Origin: Nereocystis luetkeana
Taxonomy: Eukaryota > Sar > Phaeophyceae > Laminariales > Laminariaceae
Assembly: GCA_031213475.1 (NCBI GenBank)
Contig: JARUPZ010000009.1
Coordinates: 2,815,001-2,879,000, forward strand
Length of the DNA: 64,000 nucleotides
Reading direction: 5' to 3'
In this document: in pieces, positions 44,526 to 56,712 of the stretch
How positions within the stretch are numbered: the first letter of the stretch is position 1
Layout: each line of letters opens with the position of its first letter
Program-made: the position numbers and the translations under genes
The notes under the pieces: generated by a model
What the model was told of the DNA's origin: nothing
The model's database searches: none
The model's input: the letters and a program-made list of their open reading frames with translations, nothing else

Positions 44526-45472
44526 AAGGGAAACTGCGGTAGACGAAAGTAGGAAGGAGATGGCAGACAGGGTAGCAAGGCACCAGGCCGACTAGGAAGT
44601 AGAACATGACCGTACTACTATTGCCACCAACTGGTGCAGCTGGTTCGAACGTGGTCTTCCCTTGTCTTCTCTTTTTGTTTTGTTTTTTTCTTTCTTGCGC
44701 TGGCTCTCCGTGATTTTCATTTTATTTTTTTCTCTTCCTTTTCTGATTGATAAGCCGTACTGAAGGAGCCGTGTGGCGTGGTTGGATGGCGAACCTGCTC
44801 TGCTCGTTTTGTATTGTCTGACGCCAAGGGGCTGGGCATAGTTGACGAACGCAGGGTGTAGACGGCAGTCTGGGTAGCAAGGTACCAGGCGGATTAGCAG
44901 GGGGCACCTGGCTATACTACCCATACCACAAACTGCTGCCGCCACCAGGAGGGTGCTTTGGGCTTTGGTCTGCCTGGTATTTTCCTTTGTTATATTTTTT
45001 TGCCTTGGTTCTTCGTCTTACTCTGTTTACAAGCAGTGGTGTTTCTGTTTTTTGTTTTTCTTTTTTCCAGCTTGTTCTTTTTCAAGTGTTGGCCAACTCG
45101 CCTGCGGGGGGGGGCACGACAGATTGTTTCTCATACCAGGTAGTATTTGCTTTATTTTTTTTCCTCCTTTTCTTTTTCTCTTTCGATTTGTCTACGAGTA
45201 CTTTGTTTCTGTTTTCTCTTTGATTGTTTCTTTTCGTTTCCCTATTTCATCGATTGTGTATGTCGTGCCTGTCGTATCTAGTATCATGACATGGCATTGC
45301 ATTGCCCACTGCAGTGCTTACTGCATATGCGGCTACGTAGTAACTCTGTGGCGTAGCTTTGTGACCACAGAACTTGTATCTCTTCTAGGATTGAAGAATC
45401 GGTACGGACACTGGTTGTGCTGGATGTCGACGGGTAGAAAGAACGGTTTAATGTGAAGAACACACACACACA

Positions 45473-47089
45473 TTGGAGTTCTCCATGTGGCGGCATCAGT
45501 TTGTAGTATGAGTAGTATAGCCAGGTTCCCCCTGCTAGTCCGCCTGGTACCTTGCCACCCAGACTGACGTATCTGCCCTGCGTTTGTCAACTATGCCCAG
45601 CCCCTTGGCGTCAGACAATAGGAAACGAGCTGAGCAGGTTCGTGGTTATATACGCCCAAACGGCGTAAGGCTCTACATTGTTAGTTTACGTTATCACCTA
45701 ACCGAGAAAATGGTCCACGAGAGCATGCGTGTATTAGTACGTGCGGCACCTTTGGCTTGTATCGACACCTGTCGGTTGCATTTGGTTTTGAAGACATTAT
45801 GTGGTCAATCGCATGCAGTCATTTCTTAACGAACAAATATGTGTGTGCGACCCTGAAAAACGAGCGAATAGACGAGCACGAGCAACAGGCAAACGGAGCA
45901 CGAGCAAAGCGTATATACCTTCCGTTCCCCTCGCTGCCTCGGCAAGGAATGCTGCGAGGCATGCCCTATCAGGCTAATAGCGAGTGGGGTAGGTTTTTCT
46001 GGCGGGTTTATGGCCGGACTCACCCTCAAGGAGTGATACCTTCTTGCTGCTGCCTGTGGCCGCGAGGCTCAGGCGGCAGTAGAGTTGGGTCGTACGTGGT
46101 GCGTCAGGCACGGAGACCTACGATTCGCGCGTCTTTTTTAGGCAGCTGCGGCAGAGCAGCAATGCTCAATCGGGGTGTCCGTGCGCGGAGACAGGCGCCA
46201 CCACAGGCCACACTACGGCACAGTCTATTGCACCGGTAGGAGGCTGGATTCGACGACGAGGGAGGAGGGAGACTGAGCGTCGACGTGCGGGGAAGAGACG
46301 GATTGACCTCCCCCTCCGCGAGATTTTTTTTTTTCAGATCAGAACCGCAAGTGCGAGGAGCATTTTTTTTTCTTCTTGATGACGGAGAAAGGGAATCGAC
46401 TGGAAGGGAATGGCAACGAGTGCACGCGCAAAGGAGCGGGTGGATTGGGCCAAGGCGACGAGGCGGCCATGAAGAGCGGCAGGAAGACGGTGCACGGAGA
46501 CCCATGATCTACGCGCATACTATCATCACGAGAGAAGTAGTCATGGTTTGTTTTTTCCTGGTATTGTTTTTCACGAGGCAGAATAGTATCTACCGGTACT
46601 TGTCATTGACGTCGTCACTGGGCTTTGTAGTTTAACGAGTTGTATACCCTTCATGGGGAATAACCTACCAGGTATGCAATTATCAGGGACGTGGTATCAT
46701 AACTGTGCTGCACCTTTTTGTGTCAGACAGTCCAGGAAGAGATGGCGATCGTTGATATTCGTGTGGTACTCGTAGTAAGGTTCGATTGCTCCTTTTTTTC
46801 ATTGCATATCCGCGAGTCTTCACTCTGACAGCACTCCAGATGGCAGGCAGGTGTGTTCCTCTTTCGTTTTCACGACTACCGTGCGTTTCGTACGGTGCAG
46901 GCAGCACTTCAGACAGCATCCGCTGTAGTCAGCAGCCACGAGTTGGTTAGTGGTGGGAACGGGGGTACTCTATGTTATAGTTGAGAGGATACACCCGCGG
47001 CCAAGTTAGTTCAGTTTGCACATTGGTTTTAAGAATGAGCCTTAGCTCGTGTGCGCTTTCTTCGTCTCGTGTAATTTGAGGCAGCCGAT
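45473..47089. other. No recognised gene
   Basis: Mixed sequence with several open frames, for example 45757-46239 (+) and 46104-46505 (-). None shows recognisable motifs. A near-run of T occurs at 46326-46335. Confidence 0.5.
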
Positions 47090-47176
47090 TTTTTTTTTTC
47101 GGATCTCCCTAGGGCTCCAGCACCTTTGTGTGACCACGGACTCCTCGTCAGAGAGTTAATGTGAGAACAACATGTC
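47090..47176 (+). mobile_element. LINE 3'-end fragment
   Basis: GACCACGGACT...GAGTTAATGTGAGAACAAC matches the 3' end of the LINE at 49221-49278. A second insertion's tail therefore lies directly upstream of the larger LINE copy. Confidence 0.6.
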
Positions 47177-47372
47177 TGCATGCATTGACCTGACAAGTAT
47201 CTTCAAAGCCTTACGAAACAAACAGGCAGAGCACCATCGGCAGCGTGAATACATAAATAACAGCATGCCACCCGAATCACCCTACTACAAGGCAGGCAAC
47301 ACCGAAAACATGTGGATGTATGCATATAACGAGTATCCCATAACATAGGGAAGGAAGGACACTCCGCTGTTC

Positions 47373-48988
47373 ATGTGTTTTGTCGACCTCACCAAAGCCT
47401 ATGACTCCGTCGACCGAACCCTCCTGTGGGCTGTCTCGGCTCGCTTTGGGGTGCCACCTAGAATGCTCACCGTTATCCGCCAATTCCACGACGGCATGCG
47501 AGCATGCGTGCGGCTGGATGACGGCGAGTGCTCAGATATGTTCGACGTGAAACAGGGCCTACGGCAAGGAAGGATGTGTGCTCGCGCCGTTGTTGTTCAA
47601 CATGTTTTTTACAGCGGTGCTGCGTGTGACGGAGAAACGTTTCGCTGCTGATAAAGCCATCACGGACAGCTTGGTGAAACTCCAACAAAAGCTGGAGAAG
47701 AAGAAAAAGAAGAGGGGGAAGGCACGGGTCGGGCACGCCGACGGACAGGGGAATGATAAAGAGGCCCAGACACTGTGGGCTATGCTCTATGCTGACGATG
47801 CAGGCATAGTATCGAGATCACCCAACGGCCTGGAGAGGATGATGACGGTGATCGTGTCTGCATGTGCCGCTTTCGGCCTGACGGTCTCGGAGGCCAAGAC
47901 GGAGATAATGTGTCTGCAAACGAAAGATGGGGGGAACGTGCCGTTCACCGTCACCGCCGCCGGCCAAGTGTACAAACAAACGACCGAGTTTGTGTATCTG
48001 GGCGGGGCTATCAGCGCAGATTGGACGGGCAGAAGTGTCGAGGTAACGCGTCGACTCCAGAGGGCATGGGCATGCTTCGGACGGTATAAGATGGAAACTT
48101 ATGACCGCCCGGGTGTGCGCCTATGCCTGAAGGTGCGAATGCTGAGAGCCGAGGTGATCGAAACGTTGCTCTACGGTTGCGTTACTTGGAGCCCGAGCAA
48201 GACTGATTACGGTAGGCTACAGGAGTTTCACCACAAGATGCTCCTCCGATGCATCGGGTGGCGAAAACGAAAGCGCGAAGACCACATTCTATCCTATGCT
48301 AGCGCGTTTCTCAGGACAAAAATCTGAAATCGTTGAGACGACGGTACGCAGACGTAGGCTCTTGTTTGCGGGCTTTGTGACACGAATGGGAGAGGAGCGT
48401 CTGCCGAAGAGGGTGATGTTTGGGGAGATGGTTGGGGGTAAGGGTTACTCCGGAGGACAGGAGTGGGACTGGATGAGGTACCTTGAGGAGGACCTCAAGG
48501 AGTTCGGCATCAAGCTCGAAGGGTGGCGCGAGGCAGCACAGAAAGCCGGCAGATGGTTCCGACGGGTCGAGGAAGGGGCGGAGGCCTTCATGCGGAAATG
48601 GCATACAGATGAGAAGGAGGCATCGGCAGAACGGCATAGAATAGCTGCAACAACGACCACAGCCGTTGACGCCAACGCGAGTGTGCAGAATGGCAGGGAA
48701 GAGGGGGGTGGCGAAAGGGGGACGAGGGGGAATGGCGGGGGGGGGGAGGGGAGGTGGTCTGCCCAACAGACTGAAGCCTGGTTATGGCCATCATCGTCAC
48801 GATGCACTTCTTTCTTTCGGACCCAAGTAACTAGCATGGTGCCATTTGGGCAACTTTGCGTGTCTGTATGCTCCAGTGCCTGCCTTTCGTATTTTCTTCC
48901 CCCCCCGCCCGTGATTATCGCTTTTTTGTCCCTTCTTTTTTTTCATTTTTCTTTCATTCCCGTTTGTACCTCTTTGTGTCTTTGTTAG
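47373..48988 (+). pseudogene. LINE reverse transcriptase, 5'-truncated and frameshifted
   Basis: Palm motif A reads [15 protein letters not shown]. The QG(C)[11 protein letters not shown] motif is interrupted by a four-base AGGA duplication (47567-47574). The catalytic motif is TLWAMLYADDAGIV. After the palm come EFVYLGGAIS, EVIETLLYGCVTW and FHHKMLLRCIGW, then an extra A in a run near 48316 moves the frame to EIVETTVRRRRLLFAGFVTRM. No endonuclease domain is present. The C-terminal domain matches 44109-44525. Confidence 0.85.
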
Positions 48989-49278
48989 TATGGTCCGTTT
49001 TGCCTTTTTTTTGCGTTTTGCTATCTGCGTCTGTTTTTGTTTTGTTCTGTTTTTTTTCTTAGCTTCATCTTCTTTTTTTCGGTTTTTGTCTGCTATTAAT
49101 AGTCTCCTTTTTGCTTCCCTGGTGTCCGCAGTGGTGGAGTGCGTATGCTTGTTTTTTGTTTTTGCCTCTGTTTTTACTCGAGGTATTTCTTCCACTCCAG
49201 AGTTATTGGAGCCTGTCCTGCGACCACGGACTGCATTGAATTGTGAGTTAATGTGAGAACAACAACAACAACAACAAC
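47373..49278 (+). mobile_element. LINE element with (AAC)n tail
   Basis: RT ORF, a T-rich 3' UTR (48860-49130), the conserved end GACCACGGACTG...GTTAATGTGAG, and a tail of about eight AAC units (49254-49278). It is 5'-truncated, as is usual for LINE copies. Confidence 0.8.
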
Positions 49279-49294
49279 ATTGCAAGATAGAATT

Positions 49295-49550
49295 TGGGAT
49301 TATACAAAGAACACGATCACATCATATCACAGTTTTGCAAACATTCCCATCGCCTGGGTTGTCCGTTCCTAATTCTTCTAATCGACGGACTAATTATGTG
49401 CGCGGAAGGTGTAACATAGTATGCGAAACAGAACGTGGGATTATACGAAGAATACGATCACCTCATAATCACAGTTTTGCAAACATTCCCATCGCCTGGG
49501 TTGTCCGTTCTTATTTCTTATAATGGACGGACTAATTATGTGCGCGGAAG
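49295..49550 (+). repeat. Tandem duplication, about 139-bp spacing
   Basis: The segment GGGATTATACAAAGAACACG ... GACGGACTAATTATGTGCGC occurs at 49298-49411 and 49437-49550 with a few changes. It is followed at 49575-49690 by three short units around AACGTGCCGGGTCAAAAGACC. Confidence 0.75.
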
Positions 49551-49690
49551 CTAATGAGTATGTATGGTTGTTTCCTATGGCAACGTGCCGGGTCAAAAGA
49601 CCAGGGAAAGCCAGTGAAATGCCAACGCACCGGGTGAGAAGACCCGAACGGGTGAAACAAGTAGAATTCCAACGTATCGGGTACTTGGAG

Positions 49691-51719
49691 ACCATAACAA
49701 CCCGCTATGTTGTGTGTTCTCTCAGATGATACAACGTAGCTTTCAATCACCCCCGAATAATAACCTGCCGTACACTGCACAGCTGAACGGCTTCCCAACA
49801 ACAGTACTTTGCTCCGGTAGTAGGGGACACTCCTCCCGTACGTGTGTAGGGGTGTGTGGGGCCAAAGTTAAACGTCTCCACGCTTGTGAAAGCAAGAGGA
49901 GCGATGGACCCAAGGATCTAGAGAGCTTTTGCCGTGCGACCTTCAGTCCCATGAACGGTTAGATTGATAGTAGTATGAATACCGTATACCTGGTATACTA
50001 AGGATACATCCCCCACGGATGACATGTTGCCTTCGACTATAAATCGTCATTGTCATTTCTACCCAGCTTCATCACCCCGTAGTATGCCCCGTACGAATAC
50101 CAGATACTCGTGTACGTCATACGGTGTGTGTGGTACTTCCTGATACCAGGGATGTCGCTTTTCAACGCCCGATAAGATGGGAAGAGAGATGGAGACCAAA
50201 TGGTCCCTAGGGATCTTGCCATACGGCCTACAAGTAGTTTTACAGGAGTATGTAGTGTTATAGATGACCTATATACGTCCTTTATTGATGTTGTAAAAAG
50301 CATACTGGTACCAGGTACCAGGTACGGTACTTATTACTGCGAGCCACCCCCCCGGTATATCAGGACTCAACCCTGTTCGGGGAAGAAAAACAAAAAAAAA
50401 TGCAGGTACAGGGTACAGCAGACAGTAGTTGCAATGTGGGTCCCTGTTTTTTTTTTCCAAATTACATGTACTATCAATAATATTCATATTGTTATTATTA
50501 GTCGTGTACGGTAATACAGGGCGTCGGACTATCTTCTCATTTTTTTTTAGCATCGTGCCTTGTAGACGGGGATACGGCTTTCTGTGTAATTTTCGAGTTG
50601 AGGCGCCTGTACTCCAGGCATCTATTAATCAGTGCTCGGGGCATGGTAGGTTATCGGTTACTACGTACATCTTCACCCTTAGTACCATCTACGGAAGGCG
50701 CTCCTCCCGCAACGATATTCAAAAGTACTCCCTGTTTCGATACCAGCAGCTAGGTATACTTCAACAACAGCAGTTACATGTGACATGTGACCACGAAAAT
50801 ACTTCTGTCGATCAAGTTGGGCTGATTATTAGAGTCGTACATATACGTATTGCCATGGTAGTCTAATGAATACAGCCGAGCCCACAAATTACTGTCAATA
50901 ATCAGATTCCATGCCTTTCCGAACACCCCGGGCGCCTCGTCACTGGTATGATGTGTCCTGTTATACTTGCTACCGGTAGCTCGTTGGGTCCATGCCCAAG
51001 TTCTTACATCGGTAGTCCACCCTATTACGGCATGGGTGCGCGAGTTTTCAATCGTTGGCGTGTGTGACTTAAATTAGAAGTCAATCAGGGCAACCCCGCC
51101 TACCCCCCCCATTTCTTTTGCTCGACGAATACCGCACAACTCGAAAAGTATCCGTTATCCCCTGCAAAAATCTAGCGTCCCGGTAGAGGTAAGTGACGGC
51201 CGACTACAATTGAGATGACCGGACATCATGGCCTGCCATCCTGGCGAAAGTGTGCTTCTAATTGCACCAGGTTACTGCCGTAAGGATGTGATCTGTGTTT
51301 ATTTTGCTCGGCCGTTCTGCGCAGGCGTGAGTTTTTGGTGGCTCTGCTACGCTGTATGCACGGTCGTGATTTTCTGGTTCTGCTCTATCGCCCGTCTGGG
51401 GTGCCGAGGTGGTGGCTACCGGCCGGGACTGTTTGTTATGCATGGTCCCTACTGTAAACAGCAGTTAGAGTAATGCTACCTAAATATTTGCACTCTATCG
51501 TAGTTTCTACTTGTTCCTCCGTGCCGGCCCTGGGCCTCTCCTAACCCCAGCCCCTCGAACCCCTGGAACCTCATAATGCCCCCCTGCAGGGGATGCGCTT
51601 ACCTCCGCTTCTCCGTTCTGCTGAGCCTGAACATTGCTCAACTTCCCTGTCCATGGGCATCGGCAGAATCTATTCAAAAGATCTACGCGAGATGCTCACC
51701 TTCATCTCTCTACGCTCAT
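49691..51719. other. No recognised gene
   Basis: Unremarkable sequence with several TACC(A/T)GGTA words (49987, 50309, 50316). Open frames at 50429-50866 and 51228-51473 show no recognised motif. Confidence 0.5.
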
Positions 51720-52040
51720 TAAAATTTGCCACCCATCAGATTCCACCGAGGAAAACAAACTCGGGCCCCGATAGTCGGCCACCCATCAGATTCTACCCAG
51801 GAAACACTCGGGCCCAGACACAGATTCCACCCAGGGAAAAACTCGGGCCCAGATACTGGGGACACCCAGGGGAAAACTCGGGCCCAGATACTCGGGACCC
51901 CCAGGGGAAAACTCGGGCCCAGATACTCGGGGCCAGATTCCACTCACTGATCAGGAGAAAACTCGGGCCCCGATACTCCGGCTCATATTCCCCCCAGGAG
52001 AAAACTCGGGCCCCGATACTCGGGCCCAGGTAACCCTGGG
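51720..52040 (+). repeat. Minisatellite, about 35-bp unit, eight copies
   Basis: Unit: CCCAGGGGAAAACTCGGGCC then CAGATACTCGGG, with variants at the ends carrying CACCCATCAGATTC. The long frame across it (51593-52033) simply reads the repeat. Confidence 0.85.
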
Positions 52041-52256
52041 TACTGATCTTCCGTGTCCCCGCCAGAGCTCATGCCCTTGTGCTCCAATCCCCCCCTGTCT
52101 CTGTCATCATCTGGGCTCATCATGTTACAATTTGGCCTCCCTCTTGGGCCGCTATCTACGCGGTCTCATCTCGATAGCCAGCTGTTGTCGTTCGTTGAGA
52201 GAGTCCTGAAGGAGATTTCCTCCATACATCGCTCCTAAATCCTCTCTGGCCACGAG

Positions 52257-55200
52257 GTGGTCAGACGCCACGGAGTCGGGTGTTGATATTGCTCTGCAAA
52301 TACGACGTGGGATCAACATGTTCGTTTGGTCTCTTTATATGACAGTTACGTACCGTTTGGTACCATTGCCTATTGTGGAGTATGTGACTCTTGACACCTA
52401 CCTGAGGTTGTCAGCGGTGACCCAGGAGGCTCACTTCTTCTCTACCCCTACCTTGTGGGAGGCAAATCATACATGACCTGAAACATCCATCCATAGACTG
52501 CCATGCAGTCTGGGCTACCGCCGCCTGAGGCTACGAACATTCTAGAGTGTGTGCCGGCCAACAGCCTCATAGGGGGTGGCATTTGAGACCCTCGGGCTCA
52601 TCAAGTATTGGAACGGTGTTTTGTTTGGGAGCAGCTGCTTCAACTGCGCCTCTTTTGGAAAAGAAGCCTCGAATACAGAACGCGAGAGGAGTTCGGTGGG
52701 GAGCAACAACAGCTAATCATTGCTGGTACAGCAGGGAGGGATGCTATACCACCATCGTCGGAACTCTCCGATGGTGGATGCGGGAGCCAGACGGAGGATC
52801 CCGAAGACGATGACGTAGAGACGACGTCGCAGCTACTACTGCTGTAAACTTGCAGTAGTAGTAGCAACCACATGCCCTACGGCGGAGGAAGCAGAACCGT
52901 AGGTTGGAAGCAGCAGCAGCAGCTAATGTTCTACGTATGGTGGGAGTTTAACCATATGCACCTCTGCCGTGTGAAGCGGATAGGGGGAGGGCGTACAGCA
53001 GCAGCAGCCAAAAGCCCTACGGCGGAAGTACAACCGTAGGCACCTCCGCCGTGTGTTGCGAGCGAGGGACTTCAAGTCGTACGGCCTTTATTTGCCGTAC
53101 GCACTCCACTTCAGAGGTTGTGTACAGAGGCAGCAGATATGGGGTTATTGCTCAGCGAGAGTACATGTCTGGTTGCGAATTCCGCGAGAAACCGCACGGC
53201 CGCCAGCCGTGTGCAACCCTACCGAGGGGTGTTTGGTGGGGCAAAGTCGCGCGGCATAATAGCCGCGTGCATTCTGCTGCTTGTGAATAGCGGTGGCAGG
53301 AAACGGGCGTGGGGTAATCGTGGGCTGTCTGCAGCAGTACCAAATATCGATGGGGTTTCGTCCGGGTGGCAACAAGCGAGCATATCTGGGTGTTTCGTCA
53401 GCCGGAGCTATATGTAAGGTCCGGCAACATCGCGGGGCGGAGGGGGTAGGTCTATCATGATGGTGTGATTTCGTAGGAATTAATGGTGAATTTAATTTTT
53501 ACGATGGATACACCTGTCGATCGAAAGTTTTTTTTTGGTCGAACGTGAGGTCTATTTATTTGCGGTCTGGGTGGAGAAACCGTACCGGGTAGGTAGTGGA
53601 CGATATATCATCTGGGATTCGTTCTGGATGATATATGTAGCCGTTTTCGCCTGGTAGCTTCGGAGTATACTTTTACGTTCAAATCAAACAGTCTCTGTAA
53701 AATTTAAATCCGAAAAACTTGTTGTAGTGTTTTTCTGGTGTAGACAAGACCAGATGCGGCCTGGTAGAAATGAAATGTATACTCTTAGCGGTATGGAGAA
53801 ATATAAGGAACTATGATACATCAAAGGAAGGAGAGATGTATTACTGGTATTATTGGCGGTAGCTGCGTCTATAGGTTCGGCTTGGATGTGCACGTGGCTT
53901 TTGTTTTTGCCGGGTTTTTAATGTATTTTTATGTTCAAATCAAACAGCCTTTGCAAATCCGAAAAACGTATACCTGGGAGTGTTTTTCTGGTATAGACAG
54001 GACCAGAAGAGGACTGGTGGAACTGATACTTACAGTTTTAACGGGCCGGCGAAGTAAGGGCACGTGGGTGCGCCTTGATTGCGAGGTGTACTGCTGATAT
54101 GAAGTATTGGTGGTGAAGATATACTAATTTTTCATTGATTCATTCTGGAACCTCTTCTTATTTGTGACTGTTCACTGGTTGCAGAATAAGGGAGGGTTGC
54201 ATTCTAATTCATAATTGACTGGTTATTCTACCACTAGTATCGTAGTGCGAACTTGGATTTGTTCGCGAAGGAGAGAGACTAGGAAGCGCCTGGGGGCGTG
54301 TGCGGTCCATATCTACTCCTGTATTATTTTCCAGGTGAATTTATGATTTAGCTTTGGTGGGGCTGGAGAGAGACTAGGAAGCGCCTGGGGGCGTGTGCGG
54401 TCCGTATGAAAATGGGTGTATGCTATCTCGCGTTCACCGTCACGATCTTCGTATCCATGGCGGTGGTAGAAAGGACAAAATAAGGAGAAGAAGGTTTTTG
54501 TTCGGGAAACCTCGCGATCTCTGGCATGATATTTTTCAGCTTAGCTTTTATTTTTCTGGCGCGACTAATGTAATATTTTCCGTGATTGCAATAGTTCGTG
54601 TGGGATTGAGGAAGAGGGTTTTACTTGTCGTCGGGATGAGTTTCCCCTTGCCATTACTGTGGTTGATGTAGGTCAAGGAGTTACATTCTGGTTATTTTGG
54701 TTCGCCACTGTCATGTAAAGAGCCAGGGAGGGTGTTCGTTTGGTCTCTTTACATGACAGTTACGTACCGTTTGGTACCATTGCCTATTGTGGGTTATGTG
54801 ACTCTTGACATCTGAGGTTGTAAGCGGTGACGCAGGAGGCTCACCTCTTCTCTGCCCCTACCTTGTGGGAGGCCAATGATACATGACCTGAAACATCCAT
54901 CCATACACTGCCATGCAGTCTGGGCTACCGCCGCCTGAGGCTATGAACATAACAGACGGGCAAGTGATAGACAATACTCATGCACTGCGTGTGAACGGGA
55001 TGTGGTTTGACTCATTTCTTTCGTTCTTTGGTGGGATTGACTAAACCCCAGGTAGCGCCACAGAGCACACGTACCGACCACTACAGCCGATACGGGGTTT
55101 CCATGACCCAGACAATGGCCTCCTACGCCGCGGGCACTCCATTGTATTCCTACATCGATATGGCAGCGAGCCATTTTACGGCATTATCGCTGTCTTACAC

Positions 55201-55305
55201 GATGCACCCTCCACAAGTCACTGGTCAGGTCAGTCGACGTATATGACAGAATACCCTGTCGCCCTCCTTAACTCCTGGAGCCCGTAGTGCTGTAACAGTA
55301 CAACA
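52257..55305 (-). mobile_element. Copia-associated 3' LTR split by another element
   Basis: 52257-52318 and 54950-55305 together equal the candidate LTR X1 (30896-31322). The right edge, CAGTACAACA, is followed by CCCCCAAAA, i.e. a TTTTGGGGG purine tract on the - strand directly next to the Copia RT. The 2.6-kb insertion between the two parts is the element at 52319-54949. Confidence 0.65.
52319..54949 (+). mobile_element. Non-coding LTR element nested in the Copia LTR
   Basis: Two direct LTR-like repeats, 52319-52539 (221 bp) and 54733-54949 (217 bp), each begin TGTTCGTTTGGTCTC and end GAACA. They are flanked by CAACA (52314-52318) and TAACA (54950-54954), a near-perfect 5-bp target duplication. 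A purine tract AAAGAGCCAGGGAGGG precedes the right LTR, supporting + orientation. The interior has triplet repeats (52850-53060), a 250-bp spaced duplication (53670 and 53925) and a 44-bp duplication (54262 and 54365), but no gag or pol. Confidence 0.7.
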
Positions 55306-56697
55306 CCCCCAAAATACTGCGAGTGGAGTGTAGGAAGTACCTATCGCAGCATTTTCTCGAAAAACACACGGGTCAGACCTACACTGCTCCATACCGTACT
55401 CTACCACGGTTTCTACCAATAATCCGGCCCACTGCCGTCCGCTCTGCTTTAGACCATACAGTGATCTGTTCAAGCGGACGATCCTTCCTGACATGTCACC
55501 ACACCCACCGGGTGGTTTCATGTATATCTCGGCGTCGAGTTTCGCCCGAACAAAAGCTTGTGCGACGTCTAGATGAAAAATCTTCAGACCATGTCCGTTG
55601 GCAACAGCCGCCAGAATTTTAACTGACGCTGACGAAGGAGTTGGTGCAAACGTTTGAAAGAAACCTACATCCTGCACCTGACTAAAACCCTTAGCCACAA
55701 GTCTGGCCTTTGTCTTTACGATCATACCATCCGTATCCGTCTTGTAGGTGAACACCCACTTCGCGCCTACAGGTTTCCGCCCTCGTGGCGGTGTCGCGAC
55801 TACATAAGTACCGGTCGTTTTGTGACCGTCCAGCTCAATTTGCATGGCCTCGTGCCACACCGCTTTACATCGGGAACGCTCTACATCTGCTACGGACTGC
55901 GGGGGCGGTTCTACGTCTTCCGGGAAACCACTCGGCATGCACACGCTCATCTCCCCTTTATTCTCCACGGCAGGTCCTCCGGCCATCAAGGCCACTGCGT
56001 CCTCCGTCATCCATGACGTACGATTCAGGATACTCCCAGGCGTCGTCGACCACTCGTACGCCGCCGCAAGCAGCATGTCTGCGGCTCCTCTGTCCATCCT
56101 TAGCTGGTGCACAGCAGAATCACACTCCAGGCGTTGGCTCTGACCCCGGGTCCGGCCCCCTACTGTTGGAGGGAGCCGTCCCCAGATGCTGAGCTCGTGT
56201 GCTGGCCAGCCCGACAGGATCGCGGGAGGGCCCTCACCGTTCCCTTGGCCGGTGTCGGAGACTGATGCTGCACCCGGGTCGCTTTCGGCCCTCCCTGACG
56301 GGACCGAGGAGGCGTCCACGGCGCCCCCTTGAGACGAACCCATCGTCTCGGCTGTTTCGGCCCTCCCCCTCGAGGCCCAGGAGGCGTCCATGGCGCCCCC
56401 TTGAGACGAACCCATCGTCTCTGGTGTTTCGTCGCCGGCCTCGCCGGCGACAGGTACCTGATGTATGCGCTCCTGCATAAACGCGTCCAGGTCAAAACCC
56501 CACGTCACGTCGAGATCGTTCAAGCGAGCCAGACCGTCGTCCAGCTCATTCACCACCCCCCCACCACCTCGATCCGACGTGCTCACGTCGTCCGCCTCGG
56601 ACCCCCCCTTTTCCGTAGACAGGGAGTCATTCGCCTGGGCAGGTACAGTTGGTGCAGGCGACACGCGTTGCCAGGTGATATTTCGCGTGATTTGCAC
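55306..56697 (-). pseudogene. Copia RT, truncated
   Basis: A linker with repeated ETAETMGSSQGGA(M/V)DAS units is followed by Copia RT: EMQIELDGHKT, GAKWVFTYK, KARLVAKGFSQVQDVGFFQTF, FHLDVAQAFVRAKLDAEIYM and LNRSLYGLKQSGRQW. It stops at CRSDPCVFR, before the YVDD motif. YVDD and the whole RNase H are missing; the sequence runs straight into a purine tract and the LTR. It cannot be active. Confidence 0.85.
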
Positions 56698-56712
56698 AGT
56701 GCGTTGCCTCGT

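Larger units (their letters stand above)
43141..45472. repeat. Long inverted repeat around a LINE fragment
   Basis: The right arm 44955-45472 is the inverse of 43768-44095 plus 43141-43321. The left arm is interrupted by about 446 bp holding a SINE-like unit and a MITE. The loop (about 44100-44950) carries a LINE ORF fragment. Similarity is high, with small indels. Confidence 0.8.

Noticed and set aside
51593-52033. 146-codon open frame with repeated GPRY/KTRAQIL units
   Set aside because: It is the translation of the 35-bp minisatellite. All three frames show the same periodic pattern.
52319-54949. Short frames such as 52608-52847 in the nested LTR element as possible gag
   Set aside because: They derive from triplet repeats and lack any capsid, zinc-knuckle or protease motif.
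54941-55246. 77-codon - strand frame starting MARCHI as a Copia RNase H
   Set aside because: It lies in the LTR-like repeat, recurs at 30890-31198 without any RT, and lacks the RNase H acidic residues.
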